From positions 1 to 64,000 of the forward strand of contig NZ_JAJGSX010000042.1 in assembly GCF_021245725.1 (NCBI RefSeq): 64,000 bases of DNA, written 5' to 3'. Below are positions 17,515 to 26,655 of this stretch, in pieces (the stretch's first letter is position 1; every line of letters begins with the position of its first letter). Made by a program: the position numbers and the translations under genes. This DNA comes from Pseudonocardia sp. TRM90224. Lineage in GTDB: Bacteria; Actinomycetota; Actinomycetes; Mycobacteriales; Pseudonocardiaceae. A model generated the notes under the pieces. The model searched no databases, was not told the origin of the DNA, and saw nothing but the letters and a program-made list of their open reading frames with translations.

Positions 17515-18285
17515 ATGCAGATCAGCGGAAACACCATCTTCATCCCCGGCTCCACCAGCGGCATCGGGCTGGCGCTCGGCCTCGCGCTGCACGAGCGCGG
17601 CAACACCGTGATCCTCGGCGGCCGGCGCAAGGAGCTCCTCGACGAGGTCGCCGCCGCCCACCCCGGCATCGACACCGTCCAGATCGACACCGCGGACCCG
17701 AGCAGCATCCAGACGGCCGTCGCACAGGTCCTCGACCGCCACCCCGACCTGAACGTCCTGATCGCGATGGCCGGGATCATGCGCGCCGAGGACTGGCACC
17801 AGCCGGCGACGTTCCTCGCCTCGACCGAGGACACCATCGTCACCAACGTGCTCGGCCCGATCAGGCTGTTCGGCGCGCTGATCGAGCACCTGCGCACCCG
17901 GCCCGACGCCGCGATCGTGACGGTCTCCTCCGGCCTCGCCTTCACCCCGCTGTCGGTGACCCCGAGCTACAACGCGTCGAAGGCCGCGATCCACATGCTC
18001 ACCGAGACGCTGCGGCTGCAGCTCGCCGACACCACCGTGGCGCTGCACGAGCTCGTCCCGCCGTCGGTGCGGACGCCGCTGATGCCCGGGCACGAGACCA
18101 ACGAGCACGCGATGCCGCTCGACGAGTTCATCACCGAGGTCATGAGCCTGATCGAGGCCGACCCCGACGCCCACGAGTTCCTGGTCGACCGGGTGAAGCT
18201 GCTGCGCTACTCCGAGGTCCGCGGCGACTACGACCAGACCGTCGCGCTGCTCAACCACACCGACCCGCACGCGCGCAACGCGTGA
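17515..18285 (+). CDS. short-chain dehydrogenase/reductase, DltE-like
   Basis: The 256-residue protein is a classical SDR. The nucleotide-binding motif STSGIGLALG follows strand 1, the catalytic YNASK lies near residue 160 and a conserved VSSGLAF strand precedes it. The opening ISGNTIFIPGSTSGIGLAL is typical of the DltE-type (COG3967) group; the real substrate is unknown. Although the frame is open back to 17389, the ATG at 17515 gives the normal N-terminus. It lies divergent to an MmyB-type regulator and converges on a LacI gene eight bases away. Confidence 0.85.
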   Translation: MQISGNTIFIPGSTSGIGLALGLALHERGNTVILGGRRKELLDEVAAAHPGIDTVQIDTADPSSIQTAVAQVLDRHPDLNVLIAMAGIMRAEDWHQPATFLASTEDTIVTNVLGPIRLFGALIEHLRTRPDAAIVTVSSGLAFTPLSVTPSYNASKAAIHMLTETLRLQLADTTVALHELVPPSVRTPLMPGHETNEHAMPLDEFITEVMSLIEADPDAHEFLVDRVKLLRYSEVRGDYDQTVALLNHTDPHARNA

Positions 18286-18292
18286 GCCGGGG

Positions 18293-19261
18293 TCAGTCGG
18301 ACTCGTTGCGCAGCACGACGGTGCGCAGCGGGTCGGCGGAGCCCTTGATCCGCTCCAGCAGCACCGTCGCCGCGGTGGCGCCGATGAGCCGGGTCGGCAT
18401 CGGGATCACGTCGACCCCGCTCGGTCCGAGCGGCATGTAGGGCAGGTCGCCGTAGGCGGCCATGCCGAACGACGGCGGCGCCAACCCGCGGGAGCGCAGC
18501 TCGGCCAGCGCGCCGACAGCCATCAGGTTGTTGGCGACGAACACGGCGTCGGGCGGCTCGGCGGCGTCGAGCAGCCTGGCCATCGCCGCACGCCCGCCGT
18601 CGACGCGGTAGTCGGCGTGTTCGAGGTAGGCGTCGGGGTCGGCGGTGGGGGAGAAGCGGCGGAACTCCTGGCGCCACCCGGCGCTGCGCAGCTCGGCGGT
18701 GTCGGCGTCGCGCGGCCCCGTGATGCACGCGACGCGGCTCGCACCGCGTTCGTAGAGGCGCGCGGTGGCGCTCCGTCCACCGGCCACGTTGTCGACGACG
18801 ACGGCGTCGACCGGGTGGCTGTGCAGCGCGCGGTCGACGGTGACGATTGCGGTGCGGCGGTCCGCGAGCCGGCTCAGGTCGCAGCGGTCGCTGGTCGGCA
18901 CGAGGATCACCCCGGCCATCCGCTCGGAGACCGCGACGTCGAGGTAGCTGCCCTCCCGGACCGGGTCGTCGTCGCTGTTGCAGAGCACGAGCGAGTAGCC
19001 GGCGGCCCGGGTGACGTCCTCGACGCCGCGGGCGAGCGAGGTGAAGAACGGGTTCTCGATGTCGACGACGATGAGCGCGATGACCGTGGAGGTCTGCAGG
19101 CGCAGCGCGCGGGCGGTGCGGTTGGGCGTGTAGCCCATCTCCTCGGCGGCGGCGAGCACCACCCGGACCTTGTCCTGGGACACGCCCGAACCCGCGAACA
19201 CCCGGGAGACGGTGGCTGCCGAGACGCCCGCGCGGGCCGCTACGTCGTGGATCGTTGCCAT
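18293..19261 (-). CDS. LacI-family regulator of sugar ABC importer
   Basis: This 322-residue LacI/GalR regulator starts with the typical helix-turn-helix (MATIHDVAARAGVSAATVSRVFAG), a hinge helix with ARALRLQ and a periplasmic-binding-like effector domain. It lies downstream of, and on the same strand as, an ABC sugar importer. The palindrome GAAACCGATTTC sits 35 bp upstream of its start and a near-identical GAAATCGATTTC sits just upstream of the importer's first gene. Repression of both by this protein is a strong inference; the inducing sugar is unknown. The frame is open further upstream, but that translation runs through the permease gene in the wrong frame. Confidence 0.88.
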   Translation of the reverse strand: MATIHDVAARAGVSAATVSRVFAGSGVSQDKVRVVLAAAEEMGYTPNRTARALRLQTSTVIALIVVDIENPFFTSLARGVEDVTRAAGYSLVLCNSDDDPVREGSYLDVAVSERMAGVILVPTSDRCDLSRLADRRTAIVTVDRALHSHPVDAVVVDNVAGGRSATARLYERGASRVACITGPRDADTAELRSAGWRQEFRRFSPTADPDAYLEHADYRVDGGRAAMARLLDAAEPPDAVFVANNLMAVGALAELRSRGLAPPSFGMAAYGDLPYMPLGPSGVDVIPMPTRLIGATAATVLLERIKGSADPLRTVVLRNESD

Positions 19262-19295
19262 GGCGCTTGTCACGATACGTGCTCGGTCGCGTCGT

Positions 19296-19307
19296 GAAAC
19301 CGATTTC
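19296..19307. promoter_or_regulatory. LacI operator, regulator gene
   Basis: GAAACCGATTTC is an inverted repeat with one mismatch, between the permease stop and the LacI start. It differs by one base from the operator before the binding-protein gene. Confidence 0.65.
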
Positions 19308-19308
19308 G

Positions 19309-20148
19309 CTAGCGGAAGCCCGCTGTTTTGATCGACTCGACGATCTGCCGCTGGAAGAACACGAAGATCGCCAGCATGGGCAGCGCGGCGACGGTGGAGG
19401 CCGCGAGCACGTAGTTCCAGTTGCCGGCGTACTGCTGCTGGAAGCCGGCGATCCCGACCTGGACGGTGCGCAGCGTCGGGCTGGACGTGATCGTGAGCGG
19501 CCAGAGGAAGGCGTTCCAGTTGGCCAGGAAGAAGAACACCGAGAGCGCCGAGAGGATCGGCCGCGAGAGCGGCAGCACGACGTTCCAGTACACCCGCCAG
19601 TAGCTGGCGCCGTCGAGCAGCGCGGCCTCCTCCAGCTCGCGGGGCAGCGCGATGTAGAACTGGCGCAGCAGGAAGATCCCGAACGCGTTGAAGATCGCCG
19701 GGATGATCAGTCCGCCGTAACTGTCGACGAGCCCGAGCGTGCGGACCACGACGAACGTCGGCACCATCACCACGGGCAGGCTCACCAGCATCGTCGAGAA
19801 GATGATCATAAAGAGCGCCTCGCGGCCGCGGAACCGCAGCCGGGCGAGCGCGTAGGCGGCCATCGAGTGGAACCACAGCGCTACGACCGTGATCACGGCC
19901 GAGACGACGAAGCTGTTGAGCAGGTACCGGGCGAACGGCACCTCGGTGAAGACGTAGAAGAAGTTGTCCGTCGTCGGCGCCGTGGGCAGCAGCTCGGGCG
20001 CGACCACGTCGGTCTCGGTCTTGAACGCGCCCAGGATCATGACGGCCAGCGGGGCGATCGTGAGCAGGGCGAGCACCAGCCCGACCGCCATCAGGCCGGC
20101 GGTGCGGCCGGTGAATCGGGTGCGCGCCCGGGTGTCAGTCGTCGACAT
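19309..20148 (-). CDS. sugar ABC transporter permease (MalG type)
   Basis: This membrane subunit of about 279 residues has six hydrophobic helices. It carries the EAA loop that docks the ATPase: EEAALLDGASYWRVYWNVVLPLSRP. It is the second permease of a CUT1-type carbohydrate importer. ATG at 20148 overlaps the end of the upstream permease by 14 bp; a GTG at 20163 is an alternative. No ATP-binding subunit is encoded in the operon, so a shared MsiK-like ATPase elsewhere is presumably used, as is usual for CUT1 systems in actinobacteria. Confidence 0.87.
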   Translation of the reverse strand: MSTTDTRARTRFTGRTAGLMAVGLVLALLTIAPLAVMILGAFKTETDVVAPELLPTAPTTDNFFYVFTEVPFARYLLNSFVVSAVITVVALWFHSMAAYALARLRFRGREALFMIIFSTMLVSLPVVMVPTFVVVRTLGLVDSYGGLIIPAIFNAFGIFLLRQFYIALPRELEEAALLDGASYWRVYWNVVLPLSRPILSALSVFFFLANWNAFLWPLTITSSPTLRTVQVGIAGFQQQYAGNWNYVLAASTVAALPMLAIFVFFQRQIVESIKTAGFR

Positions 20149-21091
20149 TGCTGAACCGCCCACCCCTCGTGACGGCGAACATCAGGCCCGACCACAACAG
20201 CAGGAGCACCAGCAGCGTCGACCCGACCGCAGCCGCGTACCCGTACTCGCCGAACAGGAACGCCTGCTCGTAGATGAAGTAGACGATCAGCGTCGTCGAG
20301 CTGGCCGGGCCGCCCTTGGTGAGCGCGTAGACCAGGTCGAGCCCGCCCGTCGCGACCGCGATGGAGCTGGTCAGGAGCACGAAGAAGCTGGTGGGGGCGA
20401 GCAGCGGGATGGTGATCGTCCGGAACTGCTGCCACGGGCCCGCGCCGTCGACCCGCGCGGCGTCGTAGAACTCGCTGGGGATGTCCTGTAGGCCGGCCAG
20501 GAAGATGATCATGTAGTAGCCCATCTGGAACCAGATGGTGATCACGACGACGGCGGCGAGCGCGGTGTTCGGCGAGCCCAGTACCGAGATGCCACCGAGG
20601 CCGACCGCCTCGAGCGCCCGTGAGATCACCCCGACCTTGTCGATCAGCAGGAACTGCCACACGAGACCGACGACCACGAGGCTGATCACGTACGGCACGA
20701 AGAGCGCGCTGCGGACGAACCCGACACCGGGGAAGCGCTGCTTGACCAGCAGCGCGAGCGCCAGGCTCACGACGAACATCACCGGGACCACGACGACGAC
20801 GTAGATCGCCGTGATCCGCAGGCTCAACCAGAACTGCGGGTCGCCGACCATGCGGAGGTAGTTGTCGACGCCGATGAAGCTCAGGTGCCCGAATCCGTCG
20901 AGGGAGAAGAAGCCCAGCACGATCGCGAGCACCATCGGGAGGGCCACGAACACCAGCAGGCCGAGGGAGTCGGGCAGCAGGAACAGGAACGCGGCTCGGC
21001 GTTCGCGCCGCCGCATCGGCGACTCGACCGCGCGGCCCGCGGTCCGGGCCAGCCGTGGGGTGCGTGTCACCGGCGGATCGGTGGTCGTCAC
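20135..21091 (-). CDS. sugar ABC transporter permease (MalF type)
   Basis: The 318-residue protein is the first permease of a CUT1 importer. After a basic cytoplasmic N-terminus come about six helices, beginning AAFLFLLPDSLGLLVFVALPM. Its EAA loop reads SEFYDAARVDGAGPWQQFRTITIPLLAP. It overlaps the binding-protein gene by 4 bp (ATGA), so the operon is tightly coupled. Its partner permease follows directly. Confidence 0.88.
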   Translation of the reverse strand: MTTTDPPVTRTPRLARTAGRAVESPMRRRERRAAFLFLLPDSLGLLVFVALPMVLAIVLGFFSLDGFGHLSFIGVDNYLRMVGDPQFWLSLRITAIYVVVVVPVMFVVSLALALLVKQRFPGVGFVRSALFVPYVISLVVVGLVWQFLLIDKVGVISRALEAVGLGGISVLGSPNTALAAVVVITIWFQMGYYMIIFLAGLQDIPSEFYDAARVDGAGPWQQFRTITIPLLAPTSFFVLLTSSIAVATGGLDLVYALTKGGPASSTTLIVYFIYEQAFLFGEYGYAAAVGSTLLVLLLLWSGLMFAVTRGGRFSNVDD

Positions 21092-22437
21092 AGCAGTGCC
21101 GCCCCCTCGTAGGTGCGCAGGAAGCTCTCGATGGTCGATTGGGCCGACTGGGCCTGCGCGAGCGGATCACCGCCGGCGAGCTGGACCGACTGGATCGTGT
21201 TTGAGAGCGCCTTGTAGAGCACCGGTGGGTAGCGCGGCTCGCCGCGGGTCGACGGGAGCTGGGCGCGGACCGCGGAGCGGGCGGGGTCGGTGAACGAGGG
21301 CAACTGCTCCATCGCGGCCGAGACCGACGCGCGGGCCGGCATGTTCGACTTCGCGCGGCCGTTCCAGTCGGCGCAGCGGTCGATGCACTCGCGGCTCATG
21401 CTGCCGACCGACTCGACGACGAACCGCGCGGCCGCCTCCGGGTTGCGTCCCCGGTTGTTGACCGCCCAGGCCCAGCCGCCGCCGACGGTGGTGGGCTGCC
21501 CGCCGGGCGGCGTCGGCAACGGGATGATGCCGTAGCGGTGCTCGGGGGCCTGCAGCGCGAACTCCTGGATCGACCACGGGCCGCGCTGCCACATCGCGGC
21601 CAGCCCCTGCTTGAAACCGGAGACGATCTCACCGGAAGCCGGCGGCGTGCGGGACGCGACGCCCCGCGTGATGCTCTCGGCGAACAGTTCGAGCGCCGCC
21701 AGCATCGAGGGGGACGTGAGGGTTGCGCGCTGGGTCCGCAGGTCGATCACGTCGCCGCCGCCCTGCCAGACCCACGGGTAGAAGGTGAAGTTCTGGTAGT
21801 AGCCGGGCGACGTCTCCAGCACGAGCCCGCTCCGCCTGGCGGTGGTGAGCCGCTCGGCGACGTCGAGCATCTGCTCCCACGTGCGCGGCAGGTCGCCCTC
21901 GGCCAGCCCGCTCTCCTCGAACGCCGCGATGTCGTAGTAGATGCTGAGCGGCTCGACCTCCATCGGCAGCGCGAAGATCCCGTCGCCGACGACGCGCGTG
22001 CCGATGGCCTCCGGGAGGAAGTCGGCGACGGCGTCGGGGGTCATGAACGGCTTGAGGTCGAGCATGACCCCGCCGTTGAAGTAGCGGAGGAACTCGCCGG
22101 GGGAGAGCAGGAAGATGTCCGGCCCGTTCTCCGCCGCGAACGACGTCGCGATCCGCGGGTTCATCGGGTTCACGTAGTCGGGCACGAAGATCGGCTCGAC
22201 CTGCTCGGGGTGGTTGGCGTTCCAGCTGGCGATGGCCTTGTCGAACCACTCGGCCTGCACGATGAGCTGCGGGTCGGCGCCCTGGTCCTGTGGTGTGTAG
22301 AAGTTCATGAACTGCATCGGTCCCGCGGCGCCGGACCGGGCGCACCCCACGACGCCCAGTGCGGCGCCCGCCCCCACCGCCGCGAGCCCGGCGAGCAGCC
22401 CACGACGGCTGAATGCGGTCTGTGACGCCATCCTCAT
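21088..22437 (-). CDS. sugar-binding lipoprotein of ABC importer
   Basis: This 449-residue extracellular solute-binding protein (family 1) has a Tat-like twin-arginine signal (SRRGLLAGLAAVGAGAA) ending in a lipobox (GVVGC), so it should be exported and anchored by a lipidated cysteine near residue 32. It delivers a sugar, probably an oligosaccharide, to the two downstream permeases. It is the first gene of the operon. The LacI-type palindrome at 22446-22457 lies nine bases before the start and overlaps the ribosome-binding region, so bound repressor would block expression directly. ATG at 22431 is an alternative start. Confidence 0.88.
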   Translation of the reverse strand: MRMASQTAFSRRGLLAGLAAVGAGAALGVVGCARSGAAGPMQFMNFYTPQDQGADPQLIVQAEWFDKAIASWNANHPEQVEPIFVPDYVNPMNPRIATSFAAENGPDIFLLSPGEFLRYFNGGVMLDLKPFMTPDAVADFLPEAIGTRVVGDGIFALPMEVEPLSIYYDIAAFEESGLAEGDLPRTWEQMLDVAERLTTARRSGLVLETSPGYYQNFTFYPWVWQGGGDVIDLRTQRATLTSPSMLAALELFAESITRGVASRTPPASGEIVSGFKQGLAAMWQRGPWSIQEFALQAPEHRYGIIPLPTPPGGQPTTVGGGWAWAVNNRGRNPEAAARFVVESVGSMSRECIDRCADWNGRAKSNMPARASVSAAMEQLPSFTDPARSAVRAQLPSTRGEPRYPPVLYKALSNTIQSVQLAGGDPLAQAQSAQSTIESFLRTYEGAALL

Positions 22438-22445
22438 CGACCCCC

Positions 22446-22457
22446 GAAATCGATTTC
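22446..22457. promoter_or_regulatory. LacI operator, importer operon
   Basis: GAAATCGATTTC is a perfect 12-bp palindrome with a central CG, as in classical LacI/GalR sites. It lies just upstream of the binding-protein start codon. Confidence 0.75.
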
Positions 22458-22563
22458 AGATGCTCCTGTTGTAGACGTCACAGTCCGTGACGTCAAGGCG
22501 GGACGGTCTGTCCGAGCAGAGCGAGCAGGCGGTGCGTCCCTCCGGCGTCCATACAATCGCGGT

Positions 22564-25395
22564 GTGCCGTTCGTGGACCGCGATCGTGAGATCGCCGTGC
22601 TGCGTGCCTCGTTCGAGCAGGCCCGCAACGGGTCCCCGGCCACCGTGTTGATCACCGGGGACGCCGGGGTGGGCAAGACCCGGCTCGTCGTCGAGTTCGC
22701 CCGGTCCCTCGACGGTGCCGCTCGCGTGATGTCCGGCCGCTGCCTCGACACGCACGAGGCCGGCCCGCCGTTCGCGCCGTTCACCTCGATGCTGCGCGAG
22801 CTGATCCGCGAATTCGGCGCGGACGGGCTGGTCGAACGGCTGCCGCGGGGCAGATCCGGTGAGCTCGCCCGCCTGCTACCGGCGCTCGGGCCGGCGCCGG
22901 CGGACGACACGGAGCTGGCTCGCGCCAGGCTGTTCGAGCAGGTGCTCGGGTTGCTCCAGGTGCTCGCCGACGAGCAGCCGCTCGTAGTGATCATCGAGGA
23001 CGTCCATTGGGCCGACCGGTCCACGCTGGCCCTGCTCACGTTCATCGTCGGGAACCAGCACGCTGTGCCGTCGCTGCTCGTCGTCGTGACCGGGCGCGAC
23101 GACGCGCTCCTCACCGTCGGTGCACGCCCGCTCACCACCATCGGGCACACCTCTCCGGATCAGCGGATCGAGCTCGGTCCGCTGACCCGCCGGGGCGTCG
23201 CAGCGCAGGTGCGGGGCCTGCTCGGGCAGGAACCGGACGCCGGGCAGGTCGAGGCGATACACACCCGCAGCGGCGGGAACCCGCTCTTCGTCGAGGCACT
23301 GCTGCGGTCGAACGACCGGAGCGGCGAGGTGGTGCCGCGGTCCGTGCGCGAGCTGTTCCTGCCGCCGGTGACGCAGCTGCCGGTGCGGAGCCAGGAAGTG
23401 CTGAGGACCGCTGCGGTCGGCGGCAACCAGATCGGGCACGGGCTGTTGCTGGCGGTCAGCGGACTCGGCGAGAAGGGGCTCGCCGCCGCGCTGCGACCGG
23501 CGGTCGCAGCGCGCCTGATCCGCATCGACGGTGCCGGCTACGCCTTCCACCACGCGCTGATCCGGGAGGTCGTCTACGCCGAGGTGTTGCCGGGGGAGCG
23601 TGCTGTCCTGCATCGGCGATACGCCGAAGCCCTCGAACGCGACGCGGCCCTCGCCGCGCCTGGTCGGGCCGATACCCAGGTCGCGAAGCACTGGGCCGCG
23701 ATCGCCGATCGACATCAGCGCAGGGCCCTGCGGGCGGCGTGGCGCGCGGCGAACGAAGCCGGCCGGTTGCTGGCGTACGCGGAACAGGGCGAGATGCTGA
23801 CCGAGGTGCTCCGACACTGGGACGACGTGCCCGAGGCGGAGCACGACGTCGGCGTCGATCACCGCGCGGTGGTGGTGGCGACCATGGACGCGGCGTCGGC
23901 TGCGGGGGATGTTGCGCTTGCTTTGTCCATGGTCGAGGAGCTGATGGCCGCCGACGCCGACGCCGACGCCGATGATCCGGTCTGGCGGGGGCAGCTGCTC
24001 GCCCGGCGAGGCGATCTGCGCCACGCGCTCGGCCGCCCCGGCGCGATCGACGATCTCCGCGCCGCCACCGAGCTGATCCCGCCAACGCATCCGACGTACC
24101 TCCCCACGCTGGCGTCGCTGGCGCGCCGCATGCTGACGGCCGACGACGTCGAGGGTGACGCCGTCGGCCGGGCCGCGATCGCCGCAGCCCGGGAAGCCGG
24201 CGACGACGCGGCGCTGGCGATGGCGACCGCAGAGCTCGCGCACGCCGCTGCACGAGGCGGTGACGTCGACATCCACCTGGCTCATCTGCAGCGGGTGCGC
24301 AGCACGGCCGAGCGGCTGGGACACACCGACGTCGTCATGAGCGTCCTCCGGCCGGAGGCCGACCTGCTCGTCGCACACGGCCGCTACGACGACGCCGCTT
24401 CGGCGGCCCGCCACGGGCTCGCCCTGAGCACATCCGCCGGTCTCGCGCGCACCATCGGCCCGGTGCACGCCGCGAACCTCGCCGAGTCGTTGATCGCTGT
24501 CGGCCGCTGGGACGAGGCCGTCGAGACCGTCGAATACGCCCTGGGCCACCCGCCCGTCCCCGGGTTCGACGCCTACCTGCTGATCCTGCACGGGAGCGTC
24601 CAGCTGGCCCGTGGAGACGTCGCAGCGGCCGCGTCGTCGGTCGACTTCGCGCGTGCCGTGTTCACCGCCGGCTACTCGGACGCGCAGGACGTCCTGCCGC
24701 TGGCGCGCCTGACGATCGAGCTGCGGATCGCGCAAGGCCGCCCGGTGGAGGCAGCGGAAGCACTGACCGCCGCGCTCGCGCTCCCGCGGGCCACTGGTAG
24801 CCCGCGTTACCTCTGGCCGGTGCTGGTGGCGGCTGCGGGCATCCCGCAGCTGCATGCACAGCTCCGCCCCATCGCCGCGCGCCTGCCCACGGTCGGCCCG
24901 GTCCAGAACGCGCACCGGTGCACGTTCGACGCGCTGATCGCGCCGAGCCTGCCGGCGTGGGATCGGGCGGCGGACGCGTGGGCTGCGCTCGGCGAACCGC
25001 ACCCGCACGCGCTGGCGCTCGTCGCGGCCGCCGAGCTCGCCGTCGAGACGCGGGAGCGCGACTCCGCCGTCACGCGCCTCCTCGTCGCCGCGACGCACGC
25101 CGAACGGCTCGGGGCGGCCCCGCTGCGCACCGAGATCGATCGGATCGCCACGGCGGCGCGGCTCTCGCTGACCCGCAGCGACGAGCACGGCCGCCGGCAC
25201 GATCTGACCGACCGGGAGCTGGAGGTGCTGCGCCTTCTCGCCGAAGGGCACACCAACCGGCAGATCGGCGCCCAGCTGTACATCTCGCCCAAGACGGTGG
25301 CCACACACGTGTCGAACATCCTGGCCAAGCTGTCCGTCGTCAGCCGCCTCCAGGCGGCGAACGCCGCGCATCGCCTCCAGCTCCTGCAGCACTGA
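22564..25395 (+). CDS. large LuxR-family ATPase regulator (LAL/MalT-like)
   Basis: The 943-residue protein combines an N-terminal AAA-type ATPase, a long helical middle region likely made of TPR-like repeats, and a C-terminal LuxR/GerE helix-turn-helix. Walker A is GDAGVGKT at about residues 32-39 and Walker B is VVIIEDVHW. The DNA-binding domain occupies about the last 65 residues (LTDRELEVLRLLAEGHTNRQIG, ISPKTVATHVSNIL). LAL regulators usually activate nearby metabolic or antibiotic genes. The candidates here are the MFS and M20 genes immediately downstream on the same strand. The start is GTG at 22564. Confidence 0.88.
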   Translation: MPFVDRDREIAVLRASFEQARNGSPATVLITGDAGVGKTRLVVEFARSLDGAARVMSGRCLDTHEAGPPFAPFTSMLRELIREFGADGLVERLPRGRSGELARLLPALGPAPADDTELARARLFEQVLGLLQVLADEQPLVVIIEDVHWADRSTLALLTFIVGNQHAVPSLLVVVTGRDDALLTVGARPLTTIGHTSPDQRIELGPLTRRGVAAQVRGLLGQEPDAGQVEAIHTRSGGNPLFVEALLRSNDRSGEVVPRSVRELFLPPVTQLPVRSQEVLRTAAVGGNQIGHGLLLAVSGLGEKGLAAALRPAVAARLIRIDGAGYAFHHALIREVVYAEVLPGERAVLHRRYAEALERDAALAAPGRADTQVAKHWAAIADRHQRRALRAAWRAANEAGRLLAYAEQGEMLTEVLRHWDDVPEAEHDVGVDHRAVVVATMDAASAAGDVALALSMVEELMAADADADADDPVWRGQLLARRGDLRHALGRPGAIDDLRAATELIPPTHPTYLPTLASLARRMLTADDVEGDAVGRAAIAAAREAGDDAALAMATAELAHAAARGGDVDIHLAHLQRVRSTAERLGHTDVVMSVLRPEADLLVAHGRYDDAASAARHGLALSTSAGLARTIGPVHAANLAESLIAVGRWDEAVETVEYALGHPPVPGFDAYLLILHGSVQLARGDVAAAASSVDFARAVFTAGYSDAQDVLPLARLTIELRIAQGRPVEAAEALTAALALPRATGSPRYLWPVLVAAAGIPQLHAQLRPIAARLPTVGPVQNAHRCTFDALIAPSLPAWDRAADAWAALGEPHPHALALVAAAELAVETRERDSAVTRLLVAATHAERLGAAPLRTEIDRIATAARLSLTRSDEHGRRHDLTDRELEVLRLLAEGHTNRQIGAQLYISPKTVATHVSNILAKLSVVSRLQAANAAHRLQLLQH

Positions 25396-25485
25396 CCCGC
25401 CAGACAGAGCCTCGGGCGAGTTCAGTACCCCTGCTCCGTCACCTGACCGATGCGTGCCCCGCACCGACCGTCGCAGGCTGGTCGA

Positions 25486-26655
25486 ATGCGGATCGACGCC
25501 CAGCACCATCCTCCGACGCCACCTGTGCTCACCCGGCAGATGGTGCTGTTGCTGGTCGCTGCCTTCGGCGGGATGACGAGCTTCTACCTGCTGCTCTCCG
25601 TCGTCCCGCTGTACGCGGCAGAGCGCGGCGGTGACGTCGTCGCCGCCGGATTCGTGACCGGTGCGCTCATGCTCGCGACGGTGCTGGTGGAGCTGGCCGT
25701 TCCGCGGCTGCTCGCACGGATCGGCTATCGCGGCTGCATGGCGCTGGGCATGGTCCTGCTCGGCGCGCCCGCAGTCGCTCTGCTCGCCCCGCCTTCCACG
25801 ATGCTGCTGCTCGCGGTGAGCCTCGGGCGTGGGGCCGGGTTGGGGATCGTGGTCGTGGTCGGGAGCGCACTGGCAGCCGAGCTGGCACCTCGAGAACGAC
25901 GCAATCGTGGCCTCGCGATCTACGGGGCGGTCGTCGGCGTGCCGGCGATCGTCGGGGTGCCGGCCGGAATCCTGCTCGGCGAGCGCGTCGGCTTCCCGTC
26001 GGTGTTCGTCCTCGCCGCCCTCGTGACGCTGATCCCGCTCGCGGCGGTCGTCGCGATGCCCGGCCGGTCATCGGATGCATCGGGCCATCACGGATCCGTG
26101 ATCGCGATGCTCCGCGTCAGCGGCCTCGCCCGGCCGACCGTCGTCTTCACCGCCGTGACCTTCGCAGCCGGCGTGTTCGCGACGTTCCTCCCTCTCGCGG
26201 TCGCGGTCGAGAACCGCGGACTGGCCGCCGCCGCGCTGCTCGTCCAAGCGGTGACGATGTCGTTGGCCCGGCTCGCGGCGGGTGCCGTCGGTGATCGGGT
26301 CGGCGCCGGCCGGCTCATCGCCCCGGCCGTTCTCGTAGCGGCCTTCGGGGCCGCACTCGCGGTCTGGACCGGGAACCCGCTCGCGGTCATCGCCGGCATG
26401 GCCTTGTTCGGCGCCGGTTTCGGCGCTGCTCAGAACGCCACGCTCGCCCGGATGATCGAACGGGTCGAGCCTGCGGACTACGGCCGGACCAGCGCGCTGT
26501 GGAACATCGCGTACGACGCCGGGTTCGGGATCGGGGCCGTCGGGTTCGGGTTGGTCGTCGGTTCGGCCGGCTACCCGGTCGGCTTCCTCGTGACGGCCGC
26601 GGTGCTGCTCGCCGCGCTCGTCCCCGCCGTTCACGACAGCAGGCAGGAGACATGA
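25486..26655 (+). CDS. MFS transporter
   Basis: This protein of about 389 residues has around 12 hydrophobic helices of the major facilitator type, with an early segment MTSFYLLLSVVPLYAAERGG and an ARIGYRG-like motif A remnant between helices 2 and 3. It resembles 12-helix drug or metabolite exporters (DHA1-like). The ATG at 25486 is preferred; ATG at 25450 would add 12 residues. Its stop overlaps the next start in ATGA, coupling it to an M20 peptidase gene. Joint import or export of a peptide or amidated compound with the peptidase is possible but unproven. Confidence 0.82.
   Translation: MRIDAQHHPPTPPVLTRQMVLLLVAAFGGMTSFYLLLSVVPLYAAERGGDVVAAGFVTGALMLATVLVELAVPRLLARIGYRGCMALGMVLLGAPAVALLAPPSTMLLLAVSLGRGAGLGIVVVVGSALAAELAPRERRNRGLAIYGAVVGVPAIVGVPAGILLGERVGFPSVFVLAALVTLIPLAAVVAMPGRSSDASGHHGSVIAMLRVSGLARPTVVFTAVTFAAGVFATFLPLAVAVENRGLAAAALLVQAVTMSLARLAAGAVGDRVGAGRLIAPAVLVAAFGAALAVWTGNPLAVIAGMALFGAGFGAAQNATLARMIERVEPADYGRTSALWNIAYDAGFGIGAVGFGLVVGSAGYPVGFLVTAAVLLAALVPAVHDSRQET

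Noticed and set aside
18293..19876. LacI protein with a 205-residue N-terminal extension
   Set aside because: The extension is the wrong-frame translation of the permease gene, and the LacI fold starts normally at 19261.
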